DNA of 64,000 nucleotides from Lysobacteraceae bacterium 2PB (GTDB taxonomy: Bacteria; Pseudomonadota; Gammaproteobacteria; Xanthomonadales; Xanthomonadaceae), in assembly GCA_005502915.1 (NCBI GenBank), contig SCMT01000008.1, positions 62,001 through 126,000 of the forward strand, written 5' to 3'. A program made the position numbers and the translations under genes. Positions 53,370 to 61,292 of this stretch are shown here, piece by piece (the stretch's first letter is position 1; the number at the start of each line of letters is the position of its first letter). Under the pieces are notes generated by a model. That model was given only the letters and a program-made list of their open reading frames with translations, made no database searches and was not told where the DNA came from.

Positions 53370-54248
53370 ATGAGCGCCGTCCCCCTCCCCGCCGCGCCGG
53401 TCATCGGCGAGAACGAACGCCTGGGGGCCACCCTGGTCCTGTCGGTGCTGGTCCACGGCCTGCTGATCCTGGGCTTGGGCTTCGCGCTGGAGCGCGCGGC
53501 CCCGGTGGTACCGATGCTGGACGTGATGCTGACCCAGACCCGCAGCCCGCTGACACCCAAACAGGCGGACTTCCTCGCCCAGGCCAGCAACCAGGGTGGC
53601 GGCGACCACGACAAGGCCAGCCGCCCCCGCGACCCGCAGCCGGGCACCGTGCCGCAGATCGAGGCCGGGGTGGCGCCACAGACCGTGCGCGCCCAGTCGC
53701 CGACGCCGCAGCCGCCACCGGAGGCGAGGGTGATCAGCAGCCCGACCAGTGAGGTCCGCCTGCCCACTCCCAGCCGCGACCGCCGTTCGACGCCCACCAC
53801 GCAGCGCGACGGCGAGCAGAAGATCGAGCACGACATGGCCATGGCTCGGCTGGCGGCCGAGATCCACCTGCGCTCCTCGCGCTACGCGAAGCGGCCGACC
53901 CGCAAGTTCGTCTCGGCCAGTACCCAGGAATACGCCTGGGCGAACTACCTGCGTGCCTGGGTCGACCGCGCGGAGCGCGTGGGCAACCTCAACTATCCCG
54001 ACGAAGCCCGGCGCCGGAAGCTCGCCGGCACCGTGGTCATCAACGTCGGCATCCGCCGCAACGGCTCGGTGGAGCGCGCGGACATCGTGCAGTCCAGCGG
54101 CATCCCGCTGCTCGACGAATCGGCGCTGCGCATCGCGAAACTGGCCGAGCCCTACCCGCCCCTGCCGAAGACCAAGGAAGATCCGGACATCCTCAACGTC
54201 GTGCGCACCTGGCAGTTCCTGCCGGGCGGCGAACTGATCGACGAGTGA
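53370..54248 (+). CDS. TonB-family energy transducer protein
   Basis: 292 residues. An N-terminal membrane anchor (about 18-40, LGATLVLSVLVHGLLILGLG) with the His of the anchor (VHG) as in TonB. A Pro/Thr/Gln-rich periplasmic linker runs to about residue 150. The TonB C-terminal domain includes RVGNLNYPDEARRRKLAGTV, VINVGIRRNGSVERADIVQS and SGIPLLDESALRIAKLAEPY. No exbB/exbD is near. It starts 4 bp after gshB, a pairing frequent in Xanthomonadaceae, and could energise a TonB-dependent receptor or work as a TolA-like protein. Confidence 0.9.
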   Translation: MSAVPLPAAPVIGENERLGATLVLSVLVHGLLILGLGFALERAAPVVPMLDVMLTQTRSPLTPKQADFLAQASNQGGGDHDKASRPRDPQPGTVPQIEAGVAPQTVRAQSPTPQPPPEARVISSPTSEVRLPTPSRDRRSTPTTQRDGEQKIEHDMAMARLAAEIHLRSSRYAKRPTRKFVSASTQEYAWANYLRAWVDRAERVGNLNYPDEARRRKLAGTVVINVGIRRNGSVERADIVQSSGIPLLDESALRIAKLAEPYPPLPKTKEDPDILNVVRTWQFLPGGELIDE

Positions 54249-54281
54249 TCCGCATGCGCGCAGCGACTACCGTCCTGTAGG

Positions 54282-54357
54282 GCGGAGCGAAGCTCCGCTC
54301 TCCCGTGTCCGGAGAGGGCATCGGTTGCAGACGAGGTGCAGCGGAGCTTCGCTCCGC
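54282..54357. repeat. Second pair of GCGGAGC palindromes, between tonB-like gene and lepB
   Basis: GCGGAGC-GAA-GCTCCGC at 54282-54298 and GCGGAGC-TTC-GCTCCGC at 54341-54357. The outer ends TGTAG and CTACG complete an overall inverted arrangement over about 54275-54362. Same family as the pair at 18233-18296. It lies between the convergent ends of the TonB-like gene and lepB and could terminate both. Confidence 0.85.
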
Positions 54358-54374
54358 TCTACGAAAAAGCGGGA

Positions 54375-54992
54375 TTACAGCCGGGTCCAGCCGAAGCCTT
54401 CACCGCTGCGGTAGTAGACGGCTTCGGCGCGTGCGTACAGCGACTTCGTCGGCACCAGGCCGAAGAAGCGACCGTCCTGGCTGTTGCCGCGATGATCTCC
54501 GAGCACCAGGGCCATGCCTGCGGGGATGACGAGGCCGTCGATGTCCGGGCCACCGCCGTGCGCGAGGTTCAGCGTCACCGCGCGCTCGCCGAAATGTTCC
54601 ACTTCGGTCGCGTCGGCGTCGAACAGCGGCTGGCCGTCGACCCACAGGCGGCCATCGTGGAGCGCGACGGCCTGGCCGCCGACCGCGACCACCCGCTTGA
54701 TCAGGCGCGTGCCATCTTCGGGCGACTTGAACACCACGACATCGCCGGGCACGGGTTCGCCGCGATCGTAGAGCTCGATGTCGGTGAAGGGCACGCGCAG
54801 GCCGTAGGCCATCATGTTCACGACGACGCGATCGCCGGGCATCAGGTTCGGCTCCATCGAGCCGCTGGGCACCTGGTAGTGGTTCGCGAACGAGGTGCGC
54901 GCCAGGGTCAGGAGCAGGAGCATCAGGGCCAGGGAGGTCCATTCGCCGCGCCACCAGGGCGTCGCCTTGGCAGCGGAAGGGGTTTCGGTCAT
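54375..54992 (-). CDS. lepB: Signal peptidase I (S26 family)
   Basis: 205 residues from ATG 54992, with a single N-terminal membrane segment (about 17-37). The catalytic Ser is in QVPSGSMEPNLMPGD and the Lys in GTRLIKRVVAVGG. The conserved box GDHRGNSQDGRFFG (usual form GDNRxxSxDSR) is slightly divergent. It cleaves signal peptides at the outer face of the inner membrane. It is shorter than E. coli LepB (324) and may be a second, specialised signal peptidase; another lepB next to lepA would be expected elsewhere. Confidence 0.9.
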   Translation of the reverse strand: MTETPSAAKATPWWRGEWTSLALMLLLLTLARTSFANHYQVPSGSMEPNLMPGDRVVVNMMAYGLRVPFTDIELYDRGEPVPGDVVVFKSPEDGTRLIKRVVAVGGQAVALHDGRLWVDGQPLFDADATEVEHFGERAVTLNLAHGGGPDIDGLVIPAGMALVLGDHRGNSQDGRFFGLVPTKSLYARAEAVYYRSGEGFGWTRL

Positions 54993-55082
54993 CGGGAATG
55001 CCCTCGGAAGGTGATGAGGGAATCGACCACCGTGTGCATCCCCGAGTTCCTGTGACCGATGGCCTATGCCACGGCGCACGAC

Positions 55083-55916
55083 TCAGGCCCGCGAGGCGCG
55101 CAGAGCCTGCTGCTCGGCGATGGTCAGGGCCACGTTGTTGCGCAGGTAGGCCGGTTCCAGCAGGTCCGGGGCGATCGCTTCGCCGCGAAGCCAGGCCACG
55201 TGGGCCAGACGCGCCACGTCGCCGGCCTGCGGCAGGGCTTCGGCGTCGACCGCGCGCAGGTCTGCGCCGAGGCGCTCGCACAGCGCACCGCCCTGTGCGG
55301 CGAAGCCGGTGCCTACGCCCAGCCAGCCGTCGCCATCGTCCGGAAGAGTCACGGCATCCGGCGGCTGGACGCGCTCGGCGTCGAGCGCGCGCGGCACGAG
55401 CACGCCGTCATCAGCGGCTTCGAACACGTACGAGGCGGCGTAGACCTCCTGCATGCGCGCGTCGATCGCGGCGAGGACGCGCTGGCCTTTCATGCCCCCA
55501 CCCCACCCCGCCCGGCCCTCGCGCAATGCGCTCGTGCGCTCGTCGGCACGCGAGGCAGTGCCTCGCAAACGCGCCTCCTCTCCCCCCGCAAGCGGGGGAG
55601 GGAGCGTGATTGCTCGCATCGTCAGCGCGGCGAGCGTGGACACCGGCAGGGCCGGTCGATCCAGCGCCAGGGCGATGCCCTGCGCGATCGAGATGCCCAG
55701 GCGCACGCCGGTGAAGGCGCCGGGGCCGCGGCCGACGGCGATGGCGTCGAGCTGCGACTTCGCAAGGCCGGCCTCGGCGAGCAGCGCATCCGCCCACGGC
55801 AGGGCCAGTTCGGCGTGCCGGCGCGGCGCGATCTCGTGGCGCTCACGCACGTCGCCGTCGACCCAGAGAGCGACGGAGCAGGCTTCGGTGGAGAGTTCGA
55901 AGGCGAGGAGCTTCAT
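55083..55916 (-). CDS. tsaB: TsaB, tRNA threonylcarbamoyladenosine factor, with a repeat-derived insertion
   Basis: 277 residues from ATG 55916, against about 230 for E. coli TsaB. With TsaD and TsaE it makes t6A37 in tRNA. Family features: MKLLAFELSTEACSVALWVD, GRGPGAFTGVRLGISIAQGI and VLAAIDARMQEVYAASYV. Residues about 104-141 (GGEEARLRGTASRADERTSA in part) have no counterpart in the family and are encoded by a palindromic repeat (55494-55607). The frame is kept across it, and both flanks are normal TsaB. The gene starts 4 bp after dinG. Confidence 0.94.
   Translation of the reverse strand: MKLLAFELSTEACSVALWVDGDVRERHEIAPRRHAELALPWADALLAEAGLAKSQLDAIAVGRGPGAFTGVRLGISIAQGIALALDRPALPVSTLAALTMRAITLPPPLAGGEEARLRGTASRADERTSALREGRAGWGGGMKGQRVLAAIDARMQEVYAASYVFEAADDGVLVPRALDAERVQPPDAVTLPDDGDGWLGVGTGFAAQGGALCERLGADLRAVDAEALPQAGDVARLAHVAWLRGEAIAPDLLEPAYLRNNVALTIAEQQALRASRA
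55494..55607. repeat. tsaB: Palindromic repeat (copy B) inserted in frame in tsaB
   Basis: 114 bp, exactly 38 codons, about 80% identical to 29828-29938 of copy A. It includes GCACGCGAGGCAGTGCCTCG (compare GCGCGCGAGGCAATGCCTCG) and a hairpin CCCCCGC-AA-GCGGGGG near its end. The encoded peptide shares 28 of 34 residues with the conceptual translation of the intergenic copy, although that copy is not thought to be translated. Confidence 0.88.
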
Positions 55917-55920
55917 GGCG

Positions 55921-58107
55921 TCATTGTAGGTCGGACGGGGTCGCGGCCTGCACGGCGTCCGCATCGACAGGGGACGAGAAGAACGCCCGCACCTCGTCCA
56001 GCGAGCGCGTGCGCGCGAACGGTGGCAGCGAGTCGAGGAAGGTGCGGCCGTAGGACTTGCCGATCAGGCGCGGGTCGCAGAGCACCAGCACGCCGCGATC
56101 GGTCTCTGTGCGGATCAGGCGGCCGACGCCCTGCTTCAGCGCGATCACCGCCTGCGGCAGCTGCTCGTCGCGGAAGGGATTGCCGCCGTCGCGGCGGATC
56201 GCATCGAGGCGGGCCTCGAACACCGGGTCGTCGGGCGCGGCGAACGGCAGCTTGTCGATCACGACCACGCTCAACGCGTCGCCGGCCACGTCCACGCCCT
56301 CGCGGAAGCTGGCGGCGCCGAGCAGCACGCCGTTGCCGGAATCGCGAAAGCGCTGCAGCAGCACCGAGCGCGGCGCGTCGCCCTGGACGAACAGCGGCCA
56401 TGGGCTGTCCGCGCGCAGCAGGTCGGCGGCTTCGCGCAGCGCGCGATGCGAGGCGAACAGCACGAAGGCGCGGCCGTTCGAGGCTTCCAGCACGGGGCGC
56501 ACCGCATCGATCACGGCCATTGTGTAGTCGCGCGAATTCGGCTCGGGCATGCGCGGCGGCAGGTAGCACAGGGCCTGGTGCGGCCAGTCGAACGGACTGG
56601 GCGCGATCAGCGTGCGCGGCGCGTCCAGGCCGAGGCGTTCGCTGAGGTGGTCGAAACCGCCGGCCACCGCCAGCGTCGCCGAGGTGAACACCCAGGCCGC
56701 GCGCGACTGCTCGCGATGCGCGCGCAGCGGCCCGGACACGTCCAGCGGCGTGCGCTGGAAGCGGAAGCCGCGCGGCGAGAGTTCATACCAGCGCACGTCC
56801 CAGAGTTTCTTTTCGTCGATGGCAGTCTCCAGGTCCTGCGCGACATCGTCGACGACGGATTCGAGTGGCTGATCGACCTGCGTCGACGGCAGCGCGAGCG
56901 CGACGGTCGATCCCGCCGCATCCTCGTCGCCCTGCGCGTCGAGATGACGACGCGCGAAATCCGGCGGCGCCCAGCGCAGCAGGCGCGCGCGCTGCTCGAT
57001 CGCACGCGCGTGGCAGGCGTCGAAGCCCGGCGAGGCCTCGCACAGCGGCGCCACCGCATCGATGAAGGCGCACAGCGCGTCGTCGAGCGCGGACAGGGCC
57101 TCGAACACGCCAGGCTCATGCAATGCGCGCCCGCGCGTGCCGCGCGTCGGCAGCCCCTCCATGGCCGCACGCATCGCGCGCGTCGCCTCTTCGAGGTTGC
57201 GCGAGGGCGCCTGCACCACAGCGAGCGCACCGGTCACGGACTTGGCTTCGCCCTGGGCGTCGCGGGCCAGTTCGACCAGCGGACGCGCGCTCAGGCCCTC
57301 GCCGAAGAACTGCGCGGCGAGCTCGGGCAACTGGTGGGCCTCGTCGACCACGAACACCTGCGCGCCCGGCAGGATCTCGCCGAAACCTTCCTGCTTCAGC
57401 GCCAGGTCGGCGAGCAGCAGGTGATGGTTCACGACCACGACGTCCGCCGCCTGCGCGCGCTGGCGCGCCTGAACGACGAAGCAGTCTTCCCAGAACGGGC
57501 ATTCGCTGCCGAGGCAGTTGTCGGTGGTCGAGGTGACCATCGGGATCAGCGGCGAATCCTCGGGCAGCGCATCGAGTTCGGCGAGATCGCCGAGACGCGT
57601 GCGCCCGCTCCACTGCACGATGCGCTGGAACTGGGTGACCTGCTCCTTCGTCGTGAAGCGAGGCTCGCCCTTGCTCTTTTCCAGCCGGTAGCGGCACAGG
57701 TAGTTCGCGCGGCCCTTGAGCAGCGCGGTCTTCACGCCCTTGCCCAGCGCGTCGCGGACGCGCGGCAGGTCGCGGTGGTAGAGCTGGTCCTGCAGCGCGC
57801 GCGTACCGGTCGAGACGATGGTCTTCAGGCCCGAGAGCAGCGCCGGCACGAGGTAGGCGAAGGTCTTGCCGGTGCCGGTGCCGGCCTCGGCGAGCAGCAC
57901 CGCACGGTCCTCGACGGTCTCGGCGATGGCCATCGACAACTGCTGCTGCGGCGCGCGCGGGGCGAAGCCCGGGATCGCGACCGCCAATGCGCCGCCCTCG
58001 CGCAGCGCATCGCGCGCGGCGCGCGCGAACACCGAACGCGGGGATGCGGCGTCGCGGTCGTCCGCATCGTCGCCGCTGCGGACGTCGTCGTCAGCGAGGT
58101 CATGCAT
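55921..58107 (-). CDS. DinG/YoaA-type XPD-like Fe-S DNA helicase
   Basis: 728 residues. Superfamily 2 helicase: Walker A AEAGTGTGKT (about 73-82), Fe-S cysteines in NYLCRYRLE and NCLGSECPFWEDC (four in all), DEAH box as VVDEAHQL, motif III/IV in FTSATLAVAGGFDHLSERLG, and motif VI in LKQGVGRLIRTETDRG. It unwinds DNA 5'-3' in DNA repair and R-loop or damage processing. Presence of the Fe-S cluster and pairing with tsaB (as yoaA-tsaB in E. coli) favour YoaA over DinG. Confidence 0.92.
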   Translation of the reverse strand: MHDLADDDVRSGDDADDRDAASPRSVFARAARDALREGGALAVAIPGFAPRAPQQQLSMAIAETVEDRAVLLAEAGTGTGKTFAYLVPALLSGLKTIVSTGTRALQDQLYHRDLPRVRDALGKGVKTALLKGRANYLCRYRLEKSKGEPRFTTKEQVTQFQRIVQWSGRTRLGDLAELDALPEDSPLIPMVTSTTDNCLGSECPFWEDCFVVQARQRAQAADVVVVNHHLLLADLALKQEGFGEILPGAQVFVVDEAHQLPELAAQFFGEGLSARPLVELARDAQGEAKSVTGALAVVQAPSRNLEEATRAMRAAMEGLPTRGTRGRALHEPGVFEALSALDDALCAFIDAVAPLCEASPGFDACHARAIEQRARLLRWAPPDFARRHLDAQGDEDAAGSTVALALPSTQVDQPLESVVDDVAQDLETAIDEKKLWDVRWYELSPRGFRFQRTPLDVSGPLRAHREQSRAAWVFTSATLAVAGGFDHLSERLGLDAPRTLIAPSPFDWPHQALCYLPPRMPEPNSRDYTMAVIDAVRPVLEASNGRAFVLFASHRALREAADLLRADSPWPLFVQGDAPRSVLLQRFRDSGNGVLLGAASFREGVDVAGDALSVVVIDKLPFAAPDDPVFEARLDAIRRDGGNPFRDEQLPQAVIALKQGVGRLIRTETDRGVLVLCDPRLIGKSYGRTFLDSLPPFARTRSLDEVRAFFSSPVDADAVQAATPSDLQ

Positions 58108-58110
58108 CGA

Positions 58111-58713
58111 TCAGTACCGCGGCGGGCCGGTGAGCGTGCAGGCGGCCTGCGCCTGCTCGGCCTCGGCGCCTTCCTGGGCCAGTCGCACCTTCGCCTGCGT
58201 CCACGCGTCGAGCTTCTCGCCCTTCAGCGGCTTGTCCGCGACCTGCTCGTCGAGCACGCGCAGGTCGAAGGCGATGCGCTGGCGGATGGTCGCCCAATGG
58301 CGACGGCACAGCGGGCCGACCTTCGCGCCGATGTCGAACGCGCGCCGGGCCAGCGTCTCGGCACGTGCGAGGTCCTGCTGCAGCACAGCGACTTCGGCGC
58401 GCTCCTGGAGCAGCGCGGGATCGTCGGGCGAGATCGACAGCGCCTTGTCGAGCGCGGCGGCGGCATCGGCAGGACGACGCGCGCGCTCGGCAGCGACGGC
58501 CTGCACGCGCAGGTCTTCGACCATCGGGTCGCGCAGCGGCTGCACGTCGAGTTCGTCCGGCGCGGCCTTGCCGACTGCGCGGATCTCGGCGACCACCGTT
58601 TCGGGTGCCGGCCCGACCCAGCGCTGCGGCGCGGGCGGAGGCGCGGTACCGCAGGCGCTCGCGGCCAGCGCGACGAGGAGGAAGACAGTGAGATGACGCA
58701 AGGAAAGGCTCAT
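58111..58713 (-). CDS. TPR-containing lipoprotein
   Basis: 200 residues. The signal peptide ends in a lipobox SAC (ALAASACG, Cys about 21). One TPR-like helical pair is visible in RARRPADAAAALDKALSISP and DDPALLQERAEVAVLQQDLA. No further family is recognised. It lies between mrcB (4-bp overlap) and the helicase gene. By analogy with LpoB/CpoB it might regulate PBP1b; the conserved Lpo fold is not obvious, so this is only a positional hint. Confidence 0.8.
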   Translation of the reverse strand: MSLSLRHLTVFLLVALAASACGTAPPPAPQRWVGPAPETVVAEIRAVGKAAPDELDVQPLRDPMVEDLRVQAVAAERARRPADAAAALDKALSISPDDPALLQERAEVAVLQQDLARAETLARRAFDIGAKVGPLCRRHWATIRQRIAFDLRVLDEQVADKPLKGEKLDAWTQAKVRLAQEGAEAEQAQAACTLTGPPRY

Positions 58714-61166
58714 GGTGCGGGCGGAGTGCTCGGTGCGTTGTCGGGCGGCGGCGGGCTGTCGTCCTTGTCGCCGCCGATGCCGAACAGCTTGCTCCAGAAG
58801 CCGCGCTCCTCGCCTTCCGTGCCCGGCTCGACCTCGCCTTCCTCGGCGAGCAGACAGGGTTGGTACTCAGGCGCGAAGCCGCTCACGAAGCCGATGCGGC
58901 GGGCATCGGGGCATCCGGGGTCGGTGGCGTGGCCGTCGCTGCGGACCCACACCCAGTCGACGCCCTTGCCGCCGACCTGCAGCGGCGCGGTGGGCAGGCG
59001 CGAGAACAGCCCGGACCACACGCGCATCGCGCCGGTGGCGCCGTACAGGCCGGTCGGCGCGTTCTGGTCGTTGCCGACCCAGACCACCGCCAGGTGGTCG
59101 CCGGTCCAGCCGGCGAACCAGCTGTCGCGGCTGTCGTTGCTGGTGCCGGTCTTGCCGGCCGGCTGCAGGCGGCCCAGGCCGTCGCTGAGCAGGGGACGCG
59201 CGGTACCCGAAGTCACCGCATGCTGCAGCGCCGAGGTCACCAGGCGCGCGGCCACGGCATCGCCGGGCTGCGCGGGCTTGGGCGCCACGTCGTAGCGGTT
59301 CAGCGCCTTGCCGTTGCCGTCGAGCACGCCGCGCACCGCATGCAGGGGCTGGATCTCGCCGCCGGAGGCCAGGAACTGGTAGAGCTGCGCCATCGCGTAC
59401 GGGCTCTGGTCGAGCGAGCCGAGGATGACCGAGGGATTGGTGCCGGCCTCGATGCCGGCCACGGTGCGCAGCAGTTCGCGCAGGCGCTCGGTGCCCACGT
59501 CCATGCCCACGCGCACCGTGGACTGGTTGTAGGACATCGCCAGCGCATCGATCATCCGCACGCTGCCATGGCTGCGACCATCGGAATTGCCGGGGTTCCA
59601 GCGGCGGCCATTGTCCAGGGTCACGCTCACCGGCGAATCGTCGATCACCGTCGCCAGCGAATACTTGTCCGGCTGGGCCAGCGCAAGCAGATAGACGAAT
59701 GGCTTGAGCAGCGAACCCACCGGACGCTGCGCCTGCACCGCGCGGTTGAAGCCGTGTTCCTCGAAGCTGCGGCTGCCGATCACCGCGACCACCTGGCCGG
59801 TGTGCACGTCGGTGACCACCACGCCTGCCTGCAGCGGGGGGCGCTTCGAATTCGTGCCCAGCGCCTTCATCGTGCGCGTCACCGCGCCCTCGGCGTAGGC
59901 CTGCGCGGACGGCGACATGCCGGTCATCACGGTCAGCCCGGCGCCGGACAGCTCCTCCTCGGAGTAGTCGCGCGCCAGCTGGCGGCGGACCAGGTCAACG
60001 TAGGCCGGGAAGCGGTTCGCGACCATGCTGCCCGGCACTTCGGTCACGCCCAGCGGCGTCTTCACCGCGCGGTCGTATTCCTTCTGGTCGATGATGCCGG
60101 TCTCCAGCATCTTCTTCAGCACGAGGTTGCGGCGATCCAGCGCGCGCTCGGGGTTGCGGCGCGGGTTGTACCAGGACGGGCCCTTGACCAGACCGACCAG
60201 AAGCGCGACCTGCTCGGTGGTGAGGTCGTCGAGCTGCCGGCCGAAATAGAACTCCGCGCCGGACGCGAAACCGTGGATCGCCTGCGAACCGCGCTGGCCG
60301 ATGTCGACCTGGTTCATGTACGTCTCGAGGATCACGCCCTTGTCGTAGCGGGCGTCGATCAGCAGCGCGTACAGGATCTCGTTGAACTTGCGGCTGGGCG
60401 TCTGCTCCTTGCCGATGCCGAGCAGACCCGAGCGCGCCAGCTGCTGGGTCAGCGTGCTCGCCCCCTGCTTCACCTCGCCACCGGTCTTGAGCGTGACATA
60501 CAGGGCGCGGACCATGCCGCTGGGGTCGATGCCGTGGTGGCGCGCGAAATCGCGGTCCTCCACGGCCTGCAGGGTGTCGGTGAGGATCGGCGGGACTTCG
60601 CTGATCCGCACCAGCCGGCGTTCTTCCTGCTTCTGGCCGTACAGCGTCGCGATGCGCGCGGGGTCGAGGCGGACCGATTTGACCGTCCGCCCGCGCTGCA
60701 GGTCGCGCACGGACTGCACGCGGCCGCCGGCGATGACGGCTTCGATGCGGCTGGGGCCGATGCGGCCATCCACGTCCAGATAGCCACGGCTGGAGATGCG
60801 CCAGCGGTTGCCGTCCTTGCCGTAGGTGCCGGGCTTCTCGCCCTTGCCATCGTCGCGGTAGGACGCGGCGTCGAGTTCGGTCTTCAGCGTGCGCGCGTCC
60901 ATCGCGACACCCGGTGCGAGTACCAGCGGGCGGGCGTAGACGCGGGTCGGCAGCTGCCAGCGCAGCTCGCCGAAACGCACCGTGACCTGGTGGTTCAGGT
61001 ACAGGGTGTAGGGAATCAGGAAGCCCAGGCCCACCGCGACGACCACCGCCGTCCAGCGCAGGAGCCTGCGCCGCCAGCCGGGTGCGGCGCCCGCGTCGTC
61101 GTCCTCTTCGGGGAGGTCGTCGTCGAGATCGTCGTCGAGGTCGTCTGAATCGTCTTTTCGGGCCAT
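58710..61166 (-). CDS. mrcB: Bifunctional penicillin-binding protein 1B
   Basis: 818 residues from ATG 61166 (MARKDDSDDLDDDLDDDLPE, an acidic tail); the frame upstream to 61244 is not used. Membrane segment about 37-58. A UB2H-like domain precedes the GT51 transglycosylase (QAVEDRDFARHHGIDPSGMV; QGASTLTQQLAR). The transpeptidase has SxxK in GSLLKP, SxN in MSYNQST and KTGTS in PAGKTGTSND. It polymerises and cross-links peptidoglycan. The C-terminal tail is Asp/Pro-rich. It overlaps the downstream lipoprotein gene by 4 bp. Confidence 0.96.
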   Translation of the reverse strand: MARKDDSDDLDDDLDDDLPEEDDDAGAAPGWRRRLLRWTAVVVAVGLGFLIPYTLYLNHQVTVRFGELRWQLPTRVYARPLVLAPGVAMDARTLKTELDAASYRDDGKGEKPGTYGKDGNRWRISSRGYLDVDGRIGPSRIEAVIAGGRVQSVRDLQRGRTVKSVRLDPARIATLYGQKQEERRLVRISEVPPILTDTLQAVEDRDFARHHGIDPSGMVRALYVTLKTGGEVKQGASTLTQQLARSGLLGIGKEQTPSRKFNEILYALLIDARYDKGVILETYMNQVDIGQRGSQAIHGFASGAEFYFGRQLDDLTTEQVALLVGLVKGPSWYNPRRNPERALDRRNLVLKKMLETGIIDQKEYDRAVKTPLGVTEVPGSMVANRFPAYVDLVRRQLARDYSEEELSGAGLTVMTGMSPSAQAYAEGAVTRTMKALGTNSKRPPLQAGVVVTDVHTGQVVAVIGSRSFEEHGFNRAVQAQRPVGSLLKPFVYLLALAQPDKYSLATVIDDSPVSVTLDNGRRWNPGNSDGRSHGSVRMIDALAMSYNQSTVRVGMDVGTERLRELLRTVAGIEAGTNPSVILGSLDQSPYAMAQLYQFLASGGEIQPLHAVRGVLDGNGKALNRYDVAPKPAQPGDAVAARLVTSALQHAVTSGTARPLLSDGLGRLQPAGKTGTSNDSRDSWFAGWTGDHLAVVWVGNDQNAPTGLYGATGAMRVWSGLFSRLPTAPLQVGGKGVDWVWVRSDGHATDPGCPDARRIGFVSGFAPEYQPCLLAEEGEVEPGTEGEERGFWSKLFGIGGDKDDSPPPPDNAPSTPPAP

Positions 61167-61292
61167 TCGGTCGGGAGTCGGCTGCGTGCGGGGCAATGAT
61201 GCGAAAATGCCGGCCGAGTCTAGCAGGGTGCCGACGATCGCCACCCGGGCCCATCGTCACCCACGCCACCGCACTGCAGGAGTCGTTCAAGG

